Shown here: piece after piece, positions 40,913 through 49,002 of the stretch
Position numbering within the stretch: position 1 is the stretch's first letter
Layout of the letters: every line of letters starts with the position of its first letter
Source of the DNA: an uncultured Micrococcales bacterium
GTDB lineage: Bacteria; Actinomycetota; Actinomycetes; Actinomycetales; Microbacteriaceae
NCBI GenBank assembly: GCA_903909605.1
Contig: CAIVWH010000024.1
Coordinates: 1-64,000 of the forward strand
Direction of reading: 5' to 3'
DNA: 64,000 bases
Made by a program: the position numbers and the translations under genes
Notes under the pieces: model-generated
Database searches by the model: none
Told to the model about the DNA's origin: nothing
The model's input: only the letters and a program-made list of their open reading frames with translations

Positions 40913-42455
40913 TTTCTGCCTGTCTGATTTCGTTTGCCAATTCTTCGATGACCTTTTCAAGTGTAGGGTCGTCACCGCGAGCCAGGGCGGCCACTTCGAA
41001 TCCGCCATCAACCTTGCGAACCCAAACACGACGACGCGGGATGAGCAGCGACATGATCAAGCCGCCGAGTGCGCTCAGTGCGAAGAATAAAATCCAGCCC
41101 TCGCCGGGGTTGTAAGAAATGTCGAGCGAGGCAAAACGCTTCAGACCATCGAAGGTCATGGTGCCGAGCGTGCCCGGCAGTTTCACGGTCTGCCCGATGG
41201 CCAAGCGAAGCCCCTTGATCGGTGAGGTCGGGCCTGCCACCTGCTTCATTTTCTTAATGTCGAGCGAGTAGACGTTCTGCGGCACTCCCGAGTTCAACCC
41301 CAGGTCGCCCACATAGACATTCGCGGTGAGCAGCGGGTTGACCGGGGCAGGGAACTGCGAGGTGAGGGCTCCGGTGCTGAGCTTGGCGGCCGTTGGGTAG
41401 AAAAATGAGATCAGGCCGAACTGGGTCTTGGCATCTGGCACCTTAATTACCCCGAGCGACGTGTAGTTGGCGTCCTGTGGAAGGAAGGCCGTGGCCCCCG
41501 AGAAGGTGATGTTGCCCTGGGCATCGCGAATCGTGATCTGCGGGGCATAGCCGTTGCCGGTCAGATAGACATTGGCGTGAGGCAGACTCAGCGGCTCATT
41601 CACTCGGATGACAGACGTTGCTGGCTTGCCATCCTGGCCGACCTGGCTGGTGACGGTGGCTTTGAAGTCGAGCGGGGTGCCGATGTTGGTTCGGTTCTTC
41701 AAATCGAAACTCGCGGCAAAGCGATCGAGGGTCACCTTGAACGGAACCAGTTGGCTCTCGTTGAAGAATGCGCCCGGCGAAATCGAGTCGTAGCCGGTGA
41801 GGTTATCGACGAAGGTCTCACCCTCGACCAAAACGCGCTGCCCGCTGTAGCTCAAACCACCACCAACACCAACGGCAATCAAGACACCGATGAGCGACAG
41901 GTGAAAAATCAGGTTGCCGGTTTCGCGAAGGTAACCGCGCTCTGCAGAAACCGAGTTGCCGGTTACGACGACGCGATAACGCTGTTTGCGCAAAACTGTC
42001 GCTGCCATGTCAATGAGACCCGCGCGGCGCGATTTGAAAGTTGCGTGCGCCGGCATCCGAGAAAAGATTTTGGGAGCCGCAGGAGGGGCAGCTCGAAGCG
42101 CATCGAAGTGCACACGAGTGCGAGGAAACACGCAACCGATTAGCGAGAAGAAAAGCAAAATGTAGATTGCGCTGAACCAAGTCGAGGTGTAGACATCGAA
42201 GAGTTGCAGTGCGTCGAGAAACTTGCCTAGCTGTGCGTTGTTGTCGAGAAATTGCGCGACTCCGTTTGGGTCTGCGGTGCGCTGAGGATAAATCGAACCT
42301 GGGATTGCAGCCGCGGCAAGAAGCAAAAGCAGCAGCAGCGCGGTGCGCATCGAAGTTAGTTGACGCCAGAACCAGCGCAGCCAACCACGAGCGCCGAGCT
42401 CAGGAAGCTCGACGTCTTCGCCGCGCGAATATTTAGAGCGCTGGGACGAAGCCAC
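40905..42455 (-). CDS. resB: Cytochrome c biogenesis protein ResB (Ccs1)
   Basis: 516 residues. Three N-terminal helices (about 35-55, 88-108 and 185-205), a large extracytoplasmic domain (205-455) and a final helix (~455-475) match ResB/Ccs1. It forms the haem-delivery complex with CcsB. GTG 42455 lies within the end of ccdA (23-bp overlap), giving translational coupling. The N-terminal ~25 residues are hydrophilic. Confidence 0.94.
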   Translation of the reverse strand: MASSQRSKYSRGEDVELPELGARGWLRWFWRQLTSMRTALLLLLLLAAAAIPGSIYPQRTADPNGVAQFLDNNAQLGKFLDALQLFDVYTSTWFSAIYILLFFSLIGCVFPRTRVHFDALRAAPPAAPKIFSRMPAHATFKSRRAGLIDMAATVLRKQRYRVVVTGNSVSAERGYLRETGNLIFHLSLIGVLIAVGVGGGLSYSGQRVLVEGETFVDNLTGYDSISPGAFFNESQLVPFKVTLDRFAASFDLKNRTNIGTPLDFKATVTSQVGQDGKPATSVIRVNEPLSLPHANVYLTGNGYAPQITIRDAQGNITFSGATAFLPQDANYTSLGVIKVPDAKTQFGLISFFYPTAAKLSTGALTSQFPAPVNPLLTANVYVGDLGLNSGVPQNVYSLDIKKMKQVAGPTSPIKGLRLAIGQTVKLPGTLGTMTFDGLKRFASLDISYNPGEGWILFFALSALGGLIMSLLIPRRRVWVRKVDGGFEVAALARGDDPTLEKVIEELANEIRQAEND

Positions 42456-43158
42456 TGTTCACCACCTGAATCCACTCGATGACGTTGTTCCAAACGCCGG
42501 TCACCAAAAGCAACCCGAGCAACACCAAAAGCATTCCCCCGGCGATGTTGAACTGGCGAATGTGCTTTCGCACGAAGGCAATCGAGCGCGTTGCCCATGA
42601 TGCCCCGGCGGCAATCAAAATAAACGGGATGCCCAAACCGAGCGAATAGGCGATGGTCAGGATCACCCCGCGAGCAACCTGCCCCTGGTCGAGGCTGAGC
42701 GCCAACACTGAGGCGAGGGTCGGGCCGATGCATGGCGTCCAGCCGAGGCCAAAGACGATGCCGAGCAGGGGCGCGCCAACCAGCCCCATGCGTGGGCGCC
42801 ACTGCGCCTTGAAGGTGCGCTGCATGAAGCCGAATTGGCCGACCATGACGAGGCCGAGCAAGATCACCAGTACCCCGAGAACTCGCTGAACCACCACGGC
42901 ACCACCGAGTTTGGTCATGGCGGCAAAGCCACCGAAGGCCGCGCCGAGCGACACGAACACCGCGGTGAAGCCGAGCACAAACAGACTTACCCCGAGCACA
43001 ACTCGCGAACGCTCCGACGCCTGTGCCGAGACATAACCGAGGTAGCCGGGCACCAGCGGCAGCACGCACGGGCTCAAGAACGAAACCAGGCCCGCCAAAA
43101 GTGCAATCGGAATCGCTAGGGCCATCGACCCACCGAGAATTACCGATCCGAAGTTCAC
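42433..43158 (-). CDS. ccdA: Thiol-disulfide transport protein CcdA
   Basis: 241 residues with six membrane helices, DsbD-transmembrane family. The conserved cysteine pair lies in helix 1 (FLSPCVLPLVPGY) and helix 4 (GWTPCIGPTLA). It carries reducing power from cytosolic thioredoxin to TlpA/ResA-type proteins outside. GTG 43158; an ATG 12 codons later (MALAIPIAL) is an alternative. It follows the thioredoxin-like gene by 16 bp. Confidence 0.94.
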   Translation of the reverse strand: MNFGSVILGGSMALAIPIALLAGLVSFLSPCVLPLVPGYLGYVSAQASERSRVVLGVSLFVLGFTAVFVSLGAAFGGFAAMTKLGGAVVVQRVLGVLVILLGLVMVGQFGFMQRTFKAQWRPRMGLVGAPLLGIVFGLGWTPCIGPTLASVLALSLDQGQVARGVILTIAYSLGLGIPFILIAAGASWATRSIAFVRKHIRQFNIAGGMLLVLLGLLLVTGVWNNVIEWIQVVNSGFVPAL

Positions 43159-43174
43159 GCGTTTACCGAATCGC

Positions 43175-43792
43175 TCACTGCTCGCCGACTACGCGACTGA
43201 TCATCGCATCAAGGGTGCCTTTTTCAAATCGACCCAGGATGCGCGCAGCCACCTTGCCGTGCTTGTCAATCACAATCGTGGTCGGCACGGCCTGCGGTGA
43301 AACGACGCCGGTGAATGCGAGCAAGACCGAGCCCGATGCGGAATCCATGATGCTCGGCCAGTTGATTTTGAAAGACCGATCGAATGCGATTGCCGTTGCC
43401 GCGGTGTCGCGCACGTTGACTCCGACGAACTGAGCGCTGTTCCCATACTTCTTATTTAGCGCAACCAGGTCGCTCGCCTCTGCGCGACAGGGTGCGCAGC
43501 CGGCATACCAAAAGTTCATTACCACGACAACGCCACTGAGCTGGTCGCTCGAAAGGGCCTGCCCGCTCTCGGTAGTTCCAGACCACTTCACAGCGGCGAG
43601 ACGGTCGGCCTTTGCGAATTCGATAACCGTGCCATCGCCGGCGATGTAGTTTTTGTTGTCACCCGACTTGAACTGATTTGCCAAACCGTCGTTCGATGCA
43701 CAGGCACTCAGTACCAACACGGATGTCGCCGCGAGCGCGATAGCAACCACACGCTTGAGTGCGGCAAGTTGCAAAACCGAACGCTGAGTCAA
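43175..43792 (-). CDS. TlpA/ResA-like thiol-disulfide lipoprotein
   Basis: 205 residues. The lipoprotein signal has lipobox LSAC at about 30. The thioredoxin-like domain carries the active-site motif CAPC in NFWYAGCAPCRAEAS. It reduces apocytochrome c cysteines before haem attachment, fed by CcdA. TTG 43792 overlaps the stop of the upstream phosphatase gene by 4 bp (TTGA). The gene order phosphatase-TlpA-CcdA-ResB-CcsB is standard in actinobacteria. Confidence 0.92.
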   Translation of the reverse strand: MTQRSVLQLAALKRVVAIALAATSVLVLSACASNDGLANQFKSGDNKNYIAGDGTVIEFAKADRLAAVKWSGTTESGQALSSDQLSGVVVVMNFWYAGCAPCRAEASDLVALNKKYGNSAQFVGVNVRDTAATAIAFDRSFKINWPSIMDSASGSVLLAFTGVVSPQAVPTTIVIDKHGKVAARILGRFEKGTLDAMISRVVGEQ

Positions 43793-44424
43793 ACTGCACC
43801 TTTATCTTTCGCGCGCCGTGGAGCCGCGGGGTCTCGATAGTCGACCTCAACCCATTTTGCGCCACGCTTCTCGATCGTGGTGATCGAAGAAAGCGCACAG
43901 CGTCGCCGGTTCGGGTTGTGGGCAAGCGGCAGGCCAACCAGGGCGAGGTGGGTCGTCCAGATTGGCAACTGGTGGGTAACCAAGACCAGGTCACCGGATG
44001 GCGTTGCCTCGGCCTGCTCCTCTATTAATGCGGTCATGCGGCTAAGCACCTGCTCGTAGGGCTCTCCCCATGAAGGCCGGTATGGGTTGCGCAGGTGAAA
44101 GAACAGGTGCGGCCGAACCAAGACGTGGCCAGGGGTCATCTTGCGACCCTCGAAGATGTTGAACGGCTCGATGAGGCGGTCATCAAGCTCGACCGTCAGG
44201 TCAAAGGCCTGGGCAACTGGTTTTGCAGACTGTTGTGTGCGAAGCAGCGGGGATGCCACCAGTCGGGTTACTGCACTTCCGGTGCCTTGAAGTGCGAGCG
44301 CCGCATCCGTGGCCATCTGCTCGCCGAGCTCACTCAGTGGAAAGCCATCGAGCCTGCCGTAGAGCACACCCTTCGGGTTAAACACCTCACCGTGACGAAT
44401 CAAGTGAACGCGGGAGGCAGACAT
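43789..44424 (-). CDS. Histidine phosphatase family protein (phosphoglycerate-mutase-like)
   Basis: 211 residues. The catalytic RHGE motif is VHLIRHGEVFNP (~6-17), with a second conserved His in VLVTHQLPIW. The family includes small phosphatases acting on sugar phosphates or nucleotides; the substrate here is unknown. It is first in the cytochrome c maturation operon, where such a gene is regularly found in actinobacteria. Leaderless ATG 44424, 6 nt after TAAACT. Confidence 0.9.
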   Translation of the reverse strand: MSASRVHLIRHGEVFNPKGVLYGRLDGFPLSELGEQMATDAALALQGTGSAVTRLVASPLLRTQQSAKPVAQAFDLTVELDDRLIEPFNIFEGRKMTPGHVLVRPHLFFHLRNPYRPSWGEPYEQVLSRMTALIEEQAEATPSGDLVLVTHQLPIWTTHLALVGLPLAHNPNRRRCALSSITTIEKRGAKWVEVDYRDPAAPRRAKDKGAV

Positions 44425-44430
44425 ACCCCA

Positions 44431-44450
44431 AGTTTACCCTCGGCTAAACT
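44431..44450. promoter_or_regulatory. Divergent -10 elements: phosphatase/ccs operon (-) and aspS (+)
   Basis: Minus strand TAAACT (44431-44436) is 6 nt before ATG 44424 (leaderless). Plus strand TAAACT (44445-44450) would start aspS RNA near 44457, giving a leader of about 43 nt with its own ribosome site. Confidence 0.55.
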
Positions 44451-44499
44451 TGGCGAGAATCGCCTATTCAGGCATCACCCAGCCGAAAGCAAGGACAAA

Positions 44500-45825
44500 A
44501 TGCGCGAGCGCACTCTCGTTAAAGAACTGGCAGCCCGCCAGGACGGACCGGTCACCCTCGGTGGTTGGGTCGAGAAGGTGCGCGATCAGAAGCGCATCCA
44601 GTTCGTGATTCTTCGCGACGAGTCCGGCGACGTTCAGGTCACCTACCCTCGCCCCGTCATCGGCGATGCCCCGGATGAGAACGATGCGCTGGCTGCCAAG
44701 ATCTCGACTCTCACCTCCGGCTCATTCGTTTGGGTACACGGCAACCTGGTGCACGACGAGCGCGTGAAGCTCGGCGGCCTGGAAATTCAGCTGCGTGACA
44801 TCGAAATCATCTCGCTTGCCGACCCAATCAGCCCGATTGCCGACGATACCTCCATCGACAAGCGTCTCGACTGGCGCTTCCTCGACATGCGCCGCAGCGA
44901 AATGAACCTGGTTTACCGGGTGCAGTCGACCATCGAAGCAGCTTGGCGCTCATACTGGCGCGAAAACGGCTTCACCGAGATTCACTCGCCGAAGTTGATG
45001 GCCAGCCCTTCCGAGTCGAACGCCGAGTTGTTCAAGCTCGAGTATTTCGAGACCCACGCCTACCTCGCACAGAGCCCACAGTTCTACAAGCAGATGGCGA
45101 TGATGGCCGGCCTCGGTCGCATCTTCGAGATCGGCCCTGTGTTCCGCGCTGACCCATCGTTCACCTCGCGTCACGCCACCGAGTTCGTCTCGGTCGACAT
45201 CGAAGTTTCATGGATTGATTCGCACGAAGACATCATGGCCATCCAAGAGCAGTTGATGCAGCGCGCCATTCAGGCCGTCAAGGATGAGCACGGTGATGAG
45301 ATCAAGAAGCACTTCGACATTGACGTCGTCGTTCCTTCGATTCCGTTTCCTCGGGTGCCACTTGCCGAGGCGGTCGAGATCATCAAGGAGCGTGGGCACA
45401 CTGTCGAGCGCGGCGGCGACCTAGACCCTGAGGGCGAGCGCCAGATTGCGGCTTGGGCCGCCGAGAAGTTTGGCCACGAGTTCGTCTTCGTCACCGACTA
45501 CCCGGCGACCGTTCGCCCGTTCTACCACATGCGTCACCCAGAGAACCCGGCGCTCACCAAGAGCTACGACCTAATCTGGCGCGGCACCGAGATCACCACC
45601 GGCGCTCAGCGTGAGCACCGCCTCGACGTGCTGATTGAGCAGGTAAAGCAGAAGGGGCTCGAGCCTGAAGGCCTGCAGACCTACCTCGACTTCTTCAAGT
45701 ACGGCGCCCCTGCGCACGGTGGCTTCGGCATGGGTCTGATTCGCGTGCTGATGTTGCTGTTGCACCAGCCAAACATTCGCGAGGTCGGCTTCCTGTTCCG
45801 CGGACCAAACCGCCTCGAGCCTTAA
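44500..45825 (+). CDS. aspS: Aspartyl-tRNA synthetase, archaeal/eukaryotic-type (AspRS2)
   Basis: 441 residues, class IIb. An N-terminal OB fold (VTLGGWVEKVRDQKRIQFVI) is followed by a catalytic core with motif 2 (EIGPVFRADPSFTSRHATEF) and motif 3 (GGFGMGLIRVLMLLL). It lacks the ~120-residue GAD insertion and C-terminal extension of bacterial AspRS (~590 aa), so it belongs to the archaeal-like subclass, whose members can be non-discriminating and charge tRNA-Asn with Asp. ATG 44500 follows AAGGA; the frame is open upstream to 44095 but only antisense to the phosphatase. Amidation would need GatCAB elsewhere. Confidence 0.92.
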   Translation: MRERTLVKELAARQDGPVTLGGWVEKVRDQKRIQFVILRDESGDVQVTYPRPVIGDAPDENDALAAKISTLTSGSFVWVHGNLVHDERVKLGGLEIQLRDIEIISLADPISPIADDTSIDKRLDWRFLDMRRSEMNLVYRVQSTIEAAWRSYWRENGFTEIHSPKLMASPSESNAELFKLEYFETHAYLAQSPQFYKQMAMMAGLGRIFEIGPVFRADPSFTSRHATEFVSVDIEVSWIDSHEDIMAIQEQLMQRAIQAVKDEHGDEIKKHFDIDVVVPSIPFPRVPLAEAVEIIKERGHTVERGGDLDPEGERQIAAWAAEKFGHEFVFVTDYPATVRPFYHMRHPENPALTKSYDLIWRGTEITTGAQREHRLDVLIEQVKQKGLEPEGLQTYLDFFKYGAPAHGGFGMGLIRVLMLLLHQPNIREVGFLFRGPNRLEP

Positions 45826-46070
45826 GCCTTATTTGGTTTCTTATCTTTGGCGATAACAGACCAAACATAATCAAGCTCTTTTTGGGTGACTGGGCCGAAC
45901 TCCAGGTAAACCCGTTCGTATTCCATAAGAAGAGAAATTACTCTCAATCCTGGCAACGTCGGCCGGATGGAGATTGCGTTGTCTACCATTTCGATTTTTG
46001 CATTTCCGAGATCGTATGAAAACTCGTCAGGGAATACAACGTTGTCGAAAGCGCTTTTCCTTTTTGCCAT
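45822..46070 (-). CDS. Small protein of unknown function
   Basis: 82 residues from ATG 46070, soluble, of mixed alpha/beta character, ending in a Lys-rich tail. No family recognised. The frame continues upstream to 46202 only by reading through the end of a broken HTH gene, so the later ATG, preceded by AGAGAG, is preferred. Its stop overlaps that of convergent aspS. The upstream remnant suggests it was once the second gene of a regulator-plus-target pair. Confidence 0.55.
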   Translation of the reverse strand: MAKRKSAFDNVVFPDEFSYDLGNAKIEMVDNAISIRPTLPGLRVISLLMEYERVYLEFGPVTQKELDYVWSVIAKDKKPNKA

Positions 46071-46072
46071 TT

Positions 46073-46217
46073 CTAACTCTCTTCTTCGAGCTTGAAAACC
46101 TGCTCGACTTTTGCCGAGCGCGGCTGCGATCTTGAGCGTGAGCACGAGGCTCGGGCTGTATTCGTCGAGTTCGAGGTATCCGATGGTTTGGTAATGCAAC
46201 AACGTTTCGGCGTGTCG
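46073..46217 (-). pseudogene. Remnant of a small XRE-type HTH regulator
   Basis: The minus strand encodes QTIGYLELDEYSPSL then VLTLKIAAALGK, the second half of a YozG-like XRE helix-turn-helix. Reading on after dropping one A from the AAAA run at 46109-46112 gives VEQVFKLEEES and a stop at 46073, exactly the expected family ending. The N-terminal half is absent; an in-frame TAG at 46218-46220 lies directly before. Thus the gene is both truncated and frameshifted. Confidence 0.7.
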
Positions 46218-46343
46218 CTATCTGAAGGTCTTGACGACCTTGTGAGTTTTCGCTGCCCACTCGTGCTTGCGCCCTAGCCGGCCAAGCAGCCAAATCAGGA
46301 TTGGCAACCAGAACATCTTTAGTGCCCACTTCGCCAATTTCAT
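46218..46343 (-). CDS. 41-residue membrane-associated peptide, coupled to the upstream glutaredoxin
   Basis: MKLAKWALKMFWLPILIWLL forms a hydrophobic N-terminal helix followed by a basic tail ending KVVKTFR. Its ATG overlaps the stop of the glutaredoxin-like gene (ATGA, 46340-46343), the usual coupling signature, which is the main argument that it is translated. It stops in the same frame as the HTH remnant that follows, so it could also be debris fused to that pseudogene. Function unknown. Confidence 0.4.
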   Translation of the reverse strand: MKLAKWALKMFWLPILIWLLGRLGRKHEWAAKTHKVVKTFR

Positions 46344-46636
46344 GCCTGGGACCCTCCGTTTGCGGCAGTTACAAGCGCCTCGAGTAGGCGGGGCCTGTCG
46401 ATCCGCCAATAGTTGTGCACCTTGCCGTCAATCAGCAAGACGGGTATCTCTTCGCTGTAGCGAGCCATGAGGTCAGCCGAGTCGAGCAGGTTCAAGTGTT
46501 CGAGTGTGACCGTTGTGCCATTCAACACGGATGGGTCAGCCGCCAACTGCTCAAGCACGTCAGCGATGGCGACTTCCGCGTCGTCGCAGAGGTGACAGCC
46601 GGGCTTGCCGATCAGCGTTAGTGCGATTGTGGTCAC
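46340..46636 (-). CDS. Glutaredoxin-like protein with CHLC motif
   Basis: 98 residues. Thioredoxin fold of the DUF836/glutaredoxin-2-like type: GKPGCHLCDDAE gives redox pair C14/C17, and EEIPVLLIDGKV carries the cis-Pro. Such proteins are common in actinobacteria beside a HAD-IB phosphatase; partner unknown. GTG 46636 is leaderless (TAGTCT-6-GTG) and divergent from the HAD gene with 34 bp between starts. Confidence 0.88.
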   Translation of the reverse strand: MTTIALTLIGKPGCHLCDDAEVAIADVLEQLAADPSVLNGTTVTLEHLNLLDSADLMARYSEEIPVLLIDGKVHNYWRIDRPRLLEALVTAANGGSQA

Positions 46637-46642
46637 GGCTAA

Positions 46643-46663
46643 AGACTAACCGCTGTCTAAACT
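46643..46663. promoter_or_regulatory. Divergent leaderless promoters, glutaredoxin (-) and HAD-IB phosphatase (+)
   Basis: Minus TAGTCT (46643-46648), 6 nt to GTG 46636. Plus TAAACT (46658-46663), 7 nt to GTG 46671. Confidence 0.6.
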
Positions 46664-46670
46664 TGAGACC

Positions 46671-47378
46671 GTGCCAAAGCCCAAGCCAGAGAAAGTCGAA
46701 GCAGCGTTCTTCGATGTCGACAACACGCTAGTTCGTGGCTCGTCGACCTTCCTCTTCGGCAAGGCCGCATTCAAGAAGCGCTTCTTCAGTCGCAAGGACC
46801 TGTGGAACTTCGCCTGGCATCAGGCCCGCTTCATCGCTCGCGGTGAAACAGCGAAGACTTTGAATCAAATCAAGGATCGCGCCCTCGGACTGGTGGCCAA
46901 CCACCGCGTCGAGGAGCTCTCATCGCTCACCGACCTGGTTTACGACGACTACATCAGCCCGAAGCTCTGGCCAGAAACAGTTCGCCTAGCCAAAGAGCAC
47001 ATCGCCAAGGGGCGCGAGGTTTGGCTGATCACAGCAGCCCCTGTCGAAATCGCAAACGTTATTGCGCAGCGCCTCGGGTTAACCGGAGGACTCGGCACCA
47101 TCGTCGAGCGCAAAGACGGAATTCTCACCGGCAAGTTGGTTGGCAAGCCGCTGCACGGAAGAGCAAAGTACAAGGCGATGAAGCAGCTTGCCGAAGAGCG
47201 CAATATCAGCCTGAAGCGCAGCTATGCATACAGCGATAGTTACAACGACCTGCCGATGCTCACCCACGTCGGGCACCCGGTTGCCGTAAACCCCGACAAG
47301 GTGCTCAAGACTCACGCCAAAGCAGCCGGATGGAAAATTCTGGACTTCAAGAAGCGCGAACTGCGCGCCAACCGTTAA
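46671..47378 (+). CDS. HAD-IB family phosphatase (SerB-like)
   Basis: 235 residues. Motif I is FFDVDNTLVRGSS (nucleophile Asp ~16), motif II LITAAP, and motif IV AYSDSYNDLPML, the exact HAD-IB subfamily pattern shared with phosphoserine phosphatase. The helical cap (residues ~30-95) and Lys/Arg-rich tail are typical. Substrates of these actinobacterial proteins are undefined; serine phosphate is only one possibility. GTG 46671, leaderless. Confidence 0.9.
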   Translation: MPKPKPEKVEAAFFDVDNTLVRGSSTFLFGKAAFKKRFFSRKDLWNFAWHQARFIARGETAKTLNQIKDRALGLVANHRVEELSSLTDLVYDDYISPKLWPETVRLAKEHIAKGREVWLITAAPVEIANVIAQRLGLTGGLGTIVERKDGILTGKLVGKPLHGRAKYKAMKQLAEERNISLKRSYAYSDSYNDLPMLTHVGHPVAVNPDKVLKTHAKAAGWKILDFKKRELRANR

Positions 47379-47435
47379 CGGCACCCTCGCGCCAACGAAC
47401 TTCGTCACGGCACACGTCATCCCGGTTTAAATGCG

Positions 47436-47457
47436 AAACCCGCCCTTTCGGGGCGGG
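47436..47457 (-). terminator. Terminator after the bL37 gene
   Basis: Arms CCCGCCC (47439-47445) and GGGCGGG (47451-47457) with a 5-nt loop; minus-strand tail TTTCGCATTT. It lies 25 bp past the stop. Confidence 0.75.
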
Positions 47458-47482
47458 AAACACAAAATTTCTCGAAGTACTT

Positions 47483-47581
47483 CTACTTCTTATTGCGACG
47501 CTGGTGGCGAGTCTTGCGAAGCAACTTGCGGTGCTTCTTCTTCGACATACGCTTGCGGCGCTTCTTGATTACGGAACCCAT
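47483..47581 (-). CDS. Small basic ribosome-associated protein bL37 (AURKAIP1/COX24 domain)
   Basis: 32 residues, beginning [19 protein letters not shown] and ending RRNKK, almost entirely Lys/Arg. This matches the short AURKAIP1/COX24-domain protein found in nearly all actinobacteria and seen as bL37 in mycobacterial 50S structures. A GAGG sits 5-6 nt before ATG 47581. The gene is short enough to be missed by automatic calling. Monocistronic, with terminator. Confidence 0.92.
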   Translation of the reverse strand: MGSVIKKRRKRMSKKKHRKLLRKTRHQRRNKK

Positions 47582-47659
47582 GAAGACCTCACATTTATTG
47601 GCTGACCGCTAGCGGGGCCAGCGAACAAAACAGAGTTCCATCCTACTCGGCGGCCGCCA

Positions 47660-47665
47660 TACACT
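47660..47665 (+). promoter_or_regulatory. Leaderless -10 (TACACT) for the SOUL gene
   Basis: TACACT, then CAAAGG, then ATG 47672. The AAAGG abuts the ATG and is too close to act as a usual ribosome site. Confidence 0.5.
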
Positions 47666-47671
47666 CAAAGG

Positions 47672-48202
47672 ATGACCGAACAGCAACCATTTGAGCTCAT
47701 CGCCAAGCATGGCGACATCGAGATTCGCCGCTATCCCGCCTATGTATTGGTGCAGGCCAAGAGCCGCGGCGAATTCATGCGGGCGGGCAACCGCGCCTTC
47801 AACCCGCTGCTCAGTTACATATCGGGCAGTAACTCAGGTGCGCAAAAGATCGCCATGACCGCTCCGGTGCTGCAATCGACCGAAAACCAGGATCAACACA
47901 CAGTCAGCTTCGTGATGCCCGCCGGTTTCAAGCCCGATGCCTCGGCCAAGCCACTGAGCTCAGCGTTGCAGGTTGTGCCAGTTGACGAACATTACGCGGC
48001 GGCCATTCGATTTAGGGGCTCTTGGGATGCCGAGCGTTTCGAGGCAATGGGTCAAGAATTGATGCGAAGGGTTCACGAACTCGGATTGCAGCCCATCGGT
48101 GATCTTTACTGGGCACGCTTCGATCCACCATTCAAACCCGGCTTTATGAAGAGAAACGAGGCAATCATCAAGATTGCCGAACCATCAAAGGAGATTCGTT
48201 GA
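47672..48202 (+). CDS. SOUL-family haem-binding protein
   Basis: 176 residues. The SOUL domain covers nearly all of it: IRRYPAYVLVQAK near the start, KIAMTAPVLQS (~70) and SFVMPAGFKPDASAKP (~91). Family members bind haem or porphyrin weakly; the bacterial role is unclear. No signal peptide, so cytosolic. It is followed by an aquaporin gene whose TTG start overlaps its stop, so the two are one transcript. Confidence 0.92.
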   Translation: MTEQQPFELIAKHGDIEIRRYPAYVLVQAKSRGEFMRAGNRAFNPLLSYISGSNSGAQKIAMTAPVLQSTENQDQHTVSFVMPAGFKPDASAKPLSSALQVVPVDEHYAAAIRFRGSWDAERFEAMGQELMRRVHELGLQPIGDLYWARFDPPFKPGFMKRNEAIIKIAEPSKEIR

Positions 48203-48933
48203 ATATCAGTCCACTTATGCGCAAGGCCTTCGCAGAGTTCCTAGGCGTCGCATTCTTTCTAACCGCAATCATGGGGGCAACCTCTTCAGGTTCGGCTCTC
48301 GCGGTTCCTGCACTCGCAACTGTTCTTGGCTTGGCAATTCTTGTCACCGCAGGAATTTCTGGCGGCCACCTAAACCCTGCGGTATCGCTTTACTTCTACT
48401 CGCGCAAAGCAATCTCGGCAACCGAGTTGGTTGTCTACATCGTTGCTCAATTGCTCGGCGCAATTCTCGGAACCTGGGTTGGCCTTTCTCTCTGGGGAAG
48501 TTTGATGACCTTCAACACCGTTGACCACTCGGGCAGCTCGTCGTTCATGCTTGGTGAACTGGTTGCAACCGGCGGATTGGTTTGGTTGGTTGGTCGACTG
48601 GCTTCAACTAACCGCGGCAACATCATCCCGGTTGCAGTCGGACTCTGGGTCATGGCTGCAGCAGTTTTCACTCAGTCGGGCGCAGAGGCTAACCCAGCCG
48701 TTGCATTCGGTCTGTTGTTCCACGGTCACTCGGGCAAGGAGACCCTGATGGTCATCTTGATGCAGTTGCTCGGAATGTTGTTTGCGTCAATCTTCGTGAC
48801 GATCTTCGCTGAGCCTGTTGCCAAGACCGTTGCTGCTCCTGCTGTTGCGGCCGCTTCGGCAACCGCAGCGAAGAAGCCTGCAGCGAAGAAGGCTCCTGCT
48901 AAGAAGCCTGCGGCGAAAAAGACCACAAAGTAA
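48199..48933 (+). CDS. Aquaporin / MIP-family channel with Lys-Ala-Pro-rich tail
   Basis: 244 residues, six membrane helices plus two NPA half-helices: GGHLNPAVSLYFYS (~55) and EANPAVAFGLLFHG (~160). Residues ~215-244 are a tail of AAKKPA-type repeats, unusual for a channel. It conducts water or small neutral solutes; proximity to arsC suggests arsenite efflux as in rhizobial aqpS operons (inference). TTG 48199 is chosen because AAAGGAG stands 5 nt upstream and overlaps the SOUL stop; ATG 48217 is the alternative. Confidence 0.9.
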   Translation: MNISPLMRKAFAEFLGVAFFLTAIMGATSSGSALAVPALATVLGLAILVTAGISGGHLNPAVSLYFYSRKAISATELVVYIVAQLLGAILGTWVGLSLWGSLMTFNTVDHSGSSSFMLGELVATGGLVWLVGRLASTNRGNIIPVAVGLWVMAAAVFTQSGAEANPAVAFGLLFHGHSGKETLMVILMQLLGMLFASIFVTIFAEPVAKTVAAPAVAAASATAAKKPAAKKAPAKKPAAKKTTK

Positions 48934-48947
48934 ATCGGTTCATCGAG

Positions 48948-48975
48948 CGGGGATGGCTTCGGCCATCCCCGTTTC
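48948..48975 (+). terminator. Terminator after the aquaporin gene
   Basis: Arms CGGGGATGGC (48948-48957) and GCCATCCCCG (48962-48971) with TTCG loop, tail TTTCG. Confidence 0.85.
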
Positions 48976-49002
48976 GTTTAACCTCTCTTTACTGAGGGCT
49001 GG

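Noticed and set aside
44095-44499. N-terminal extension of AspRS by 135 residues
   Set aside because: The extension is antisense to the histidine phosphatase gene. ATG 44500 has an AAGGA site and the OB fold starts right after it.
45822-46202. 126-residue reading of the unknown gene from TTG 46202
   Set aside because: The extra 44 residues are the HTH remnant read through its frameshift. ATG 46070 fits a separate gene better.
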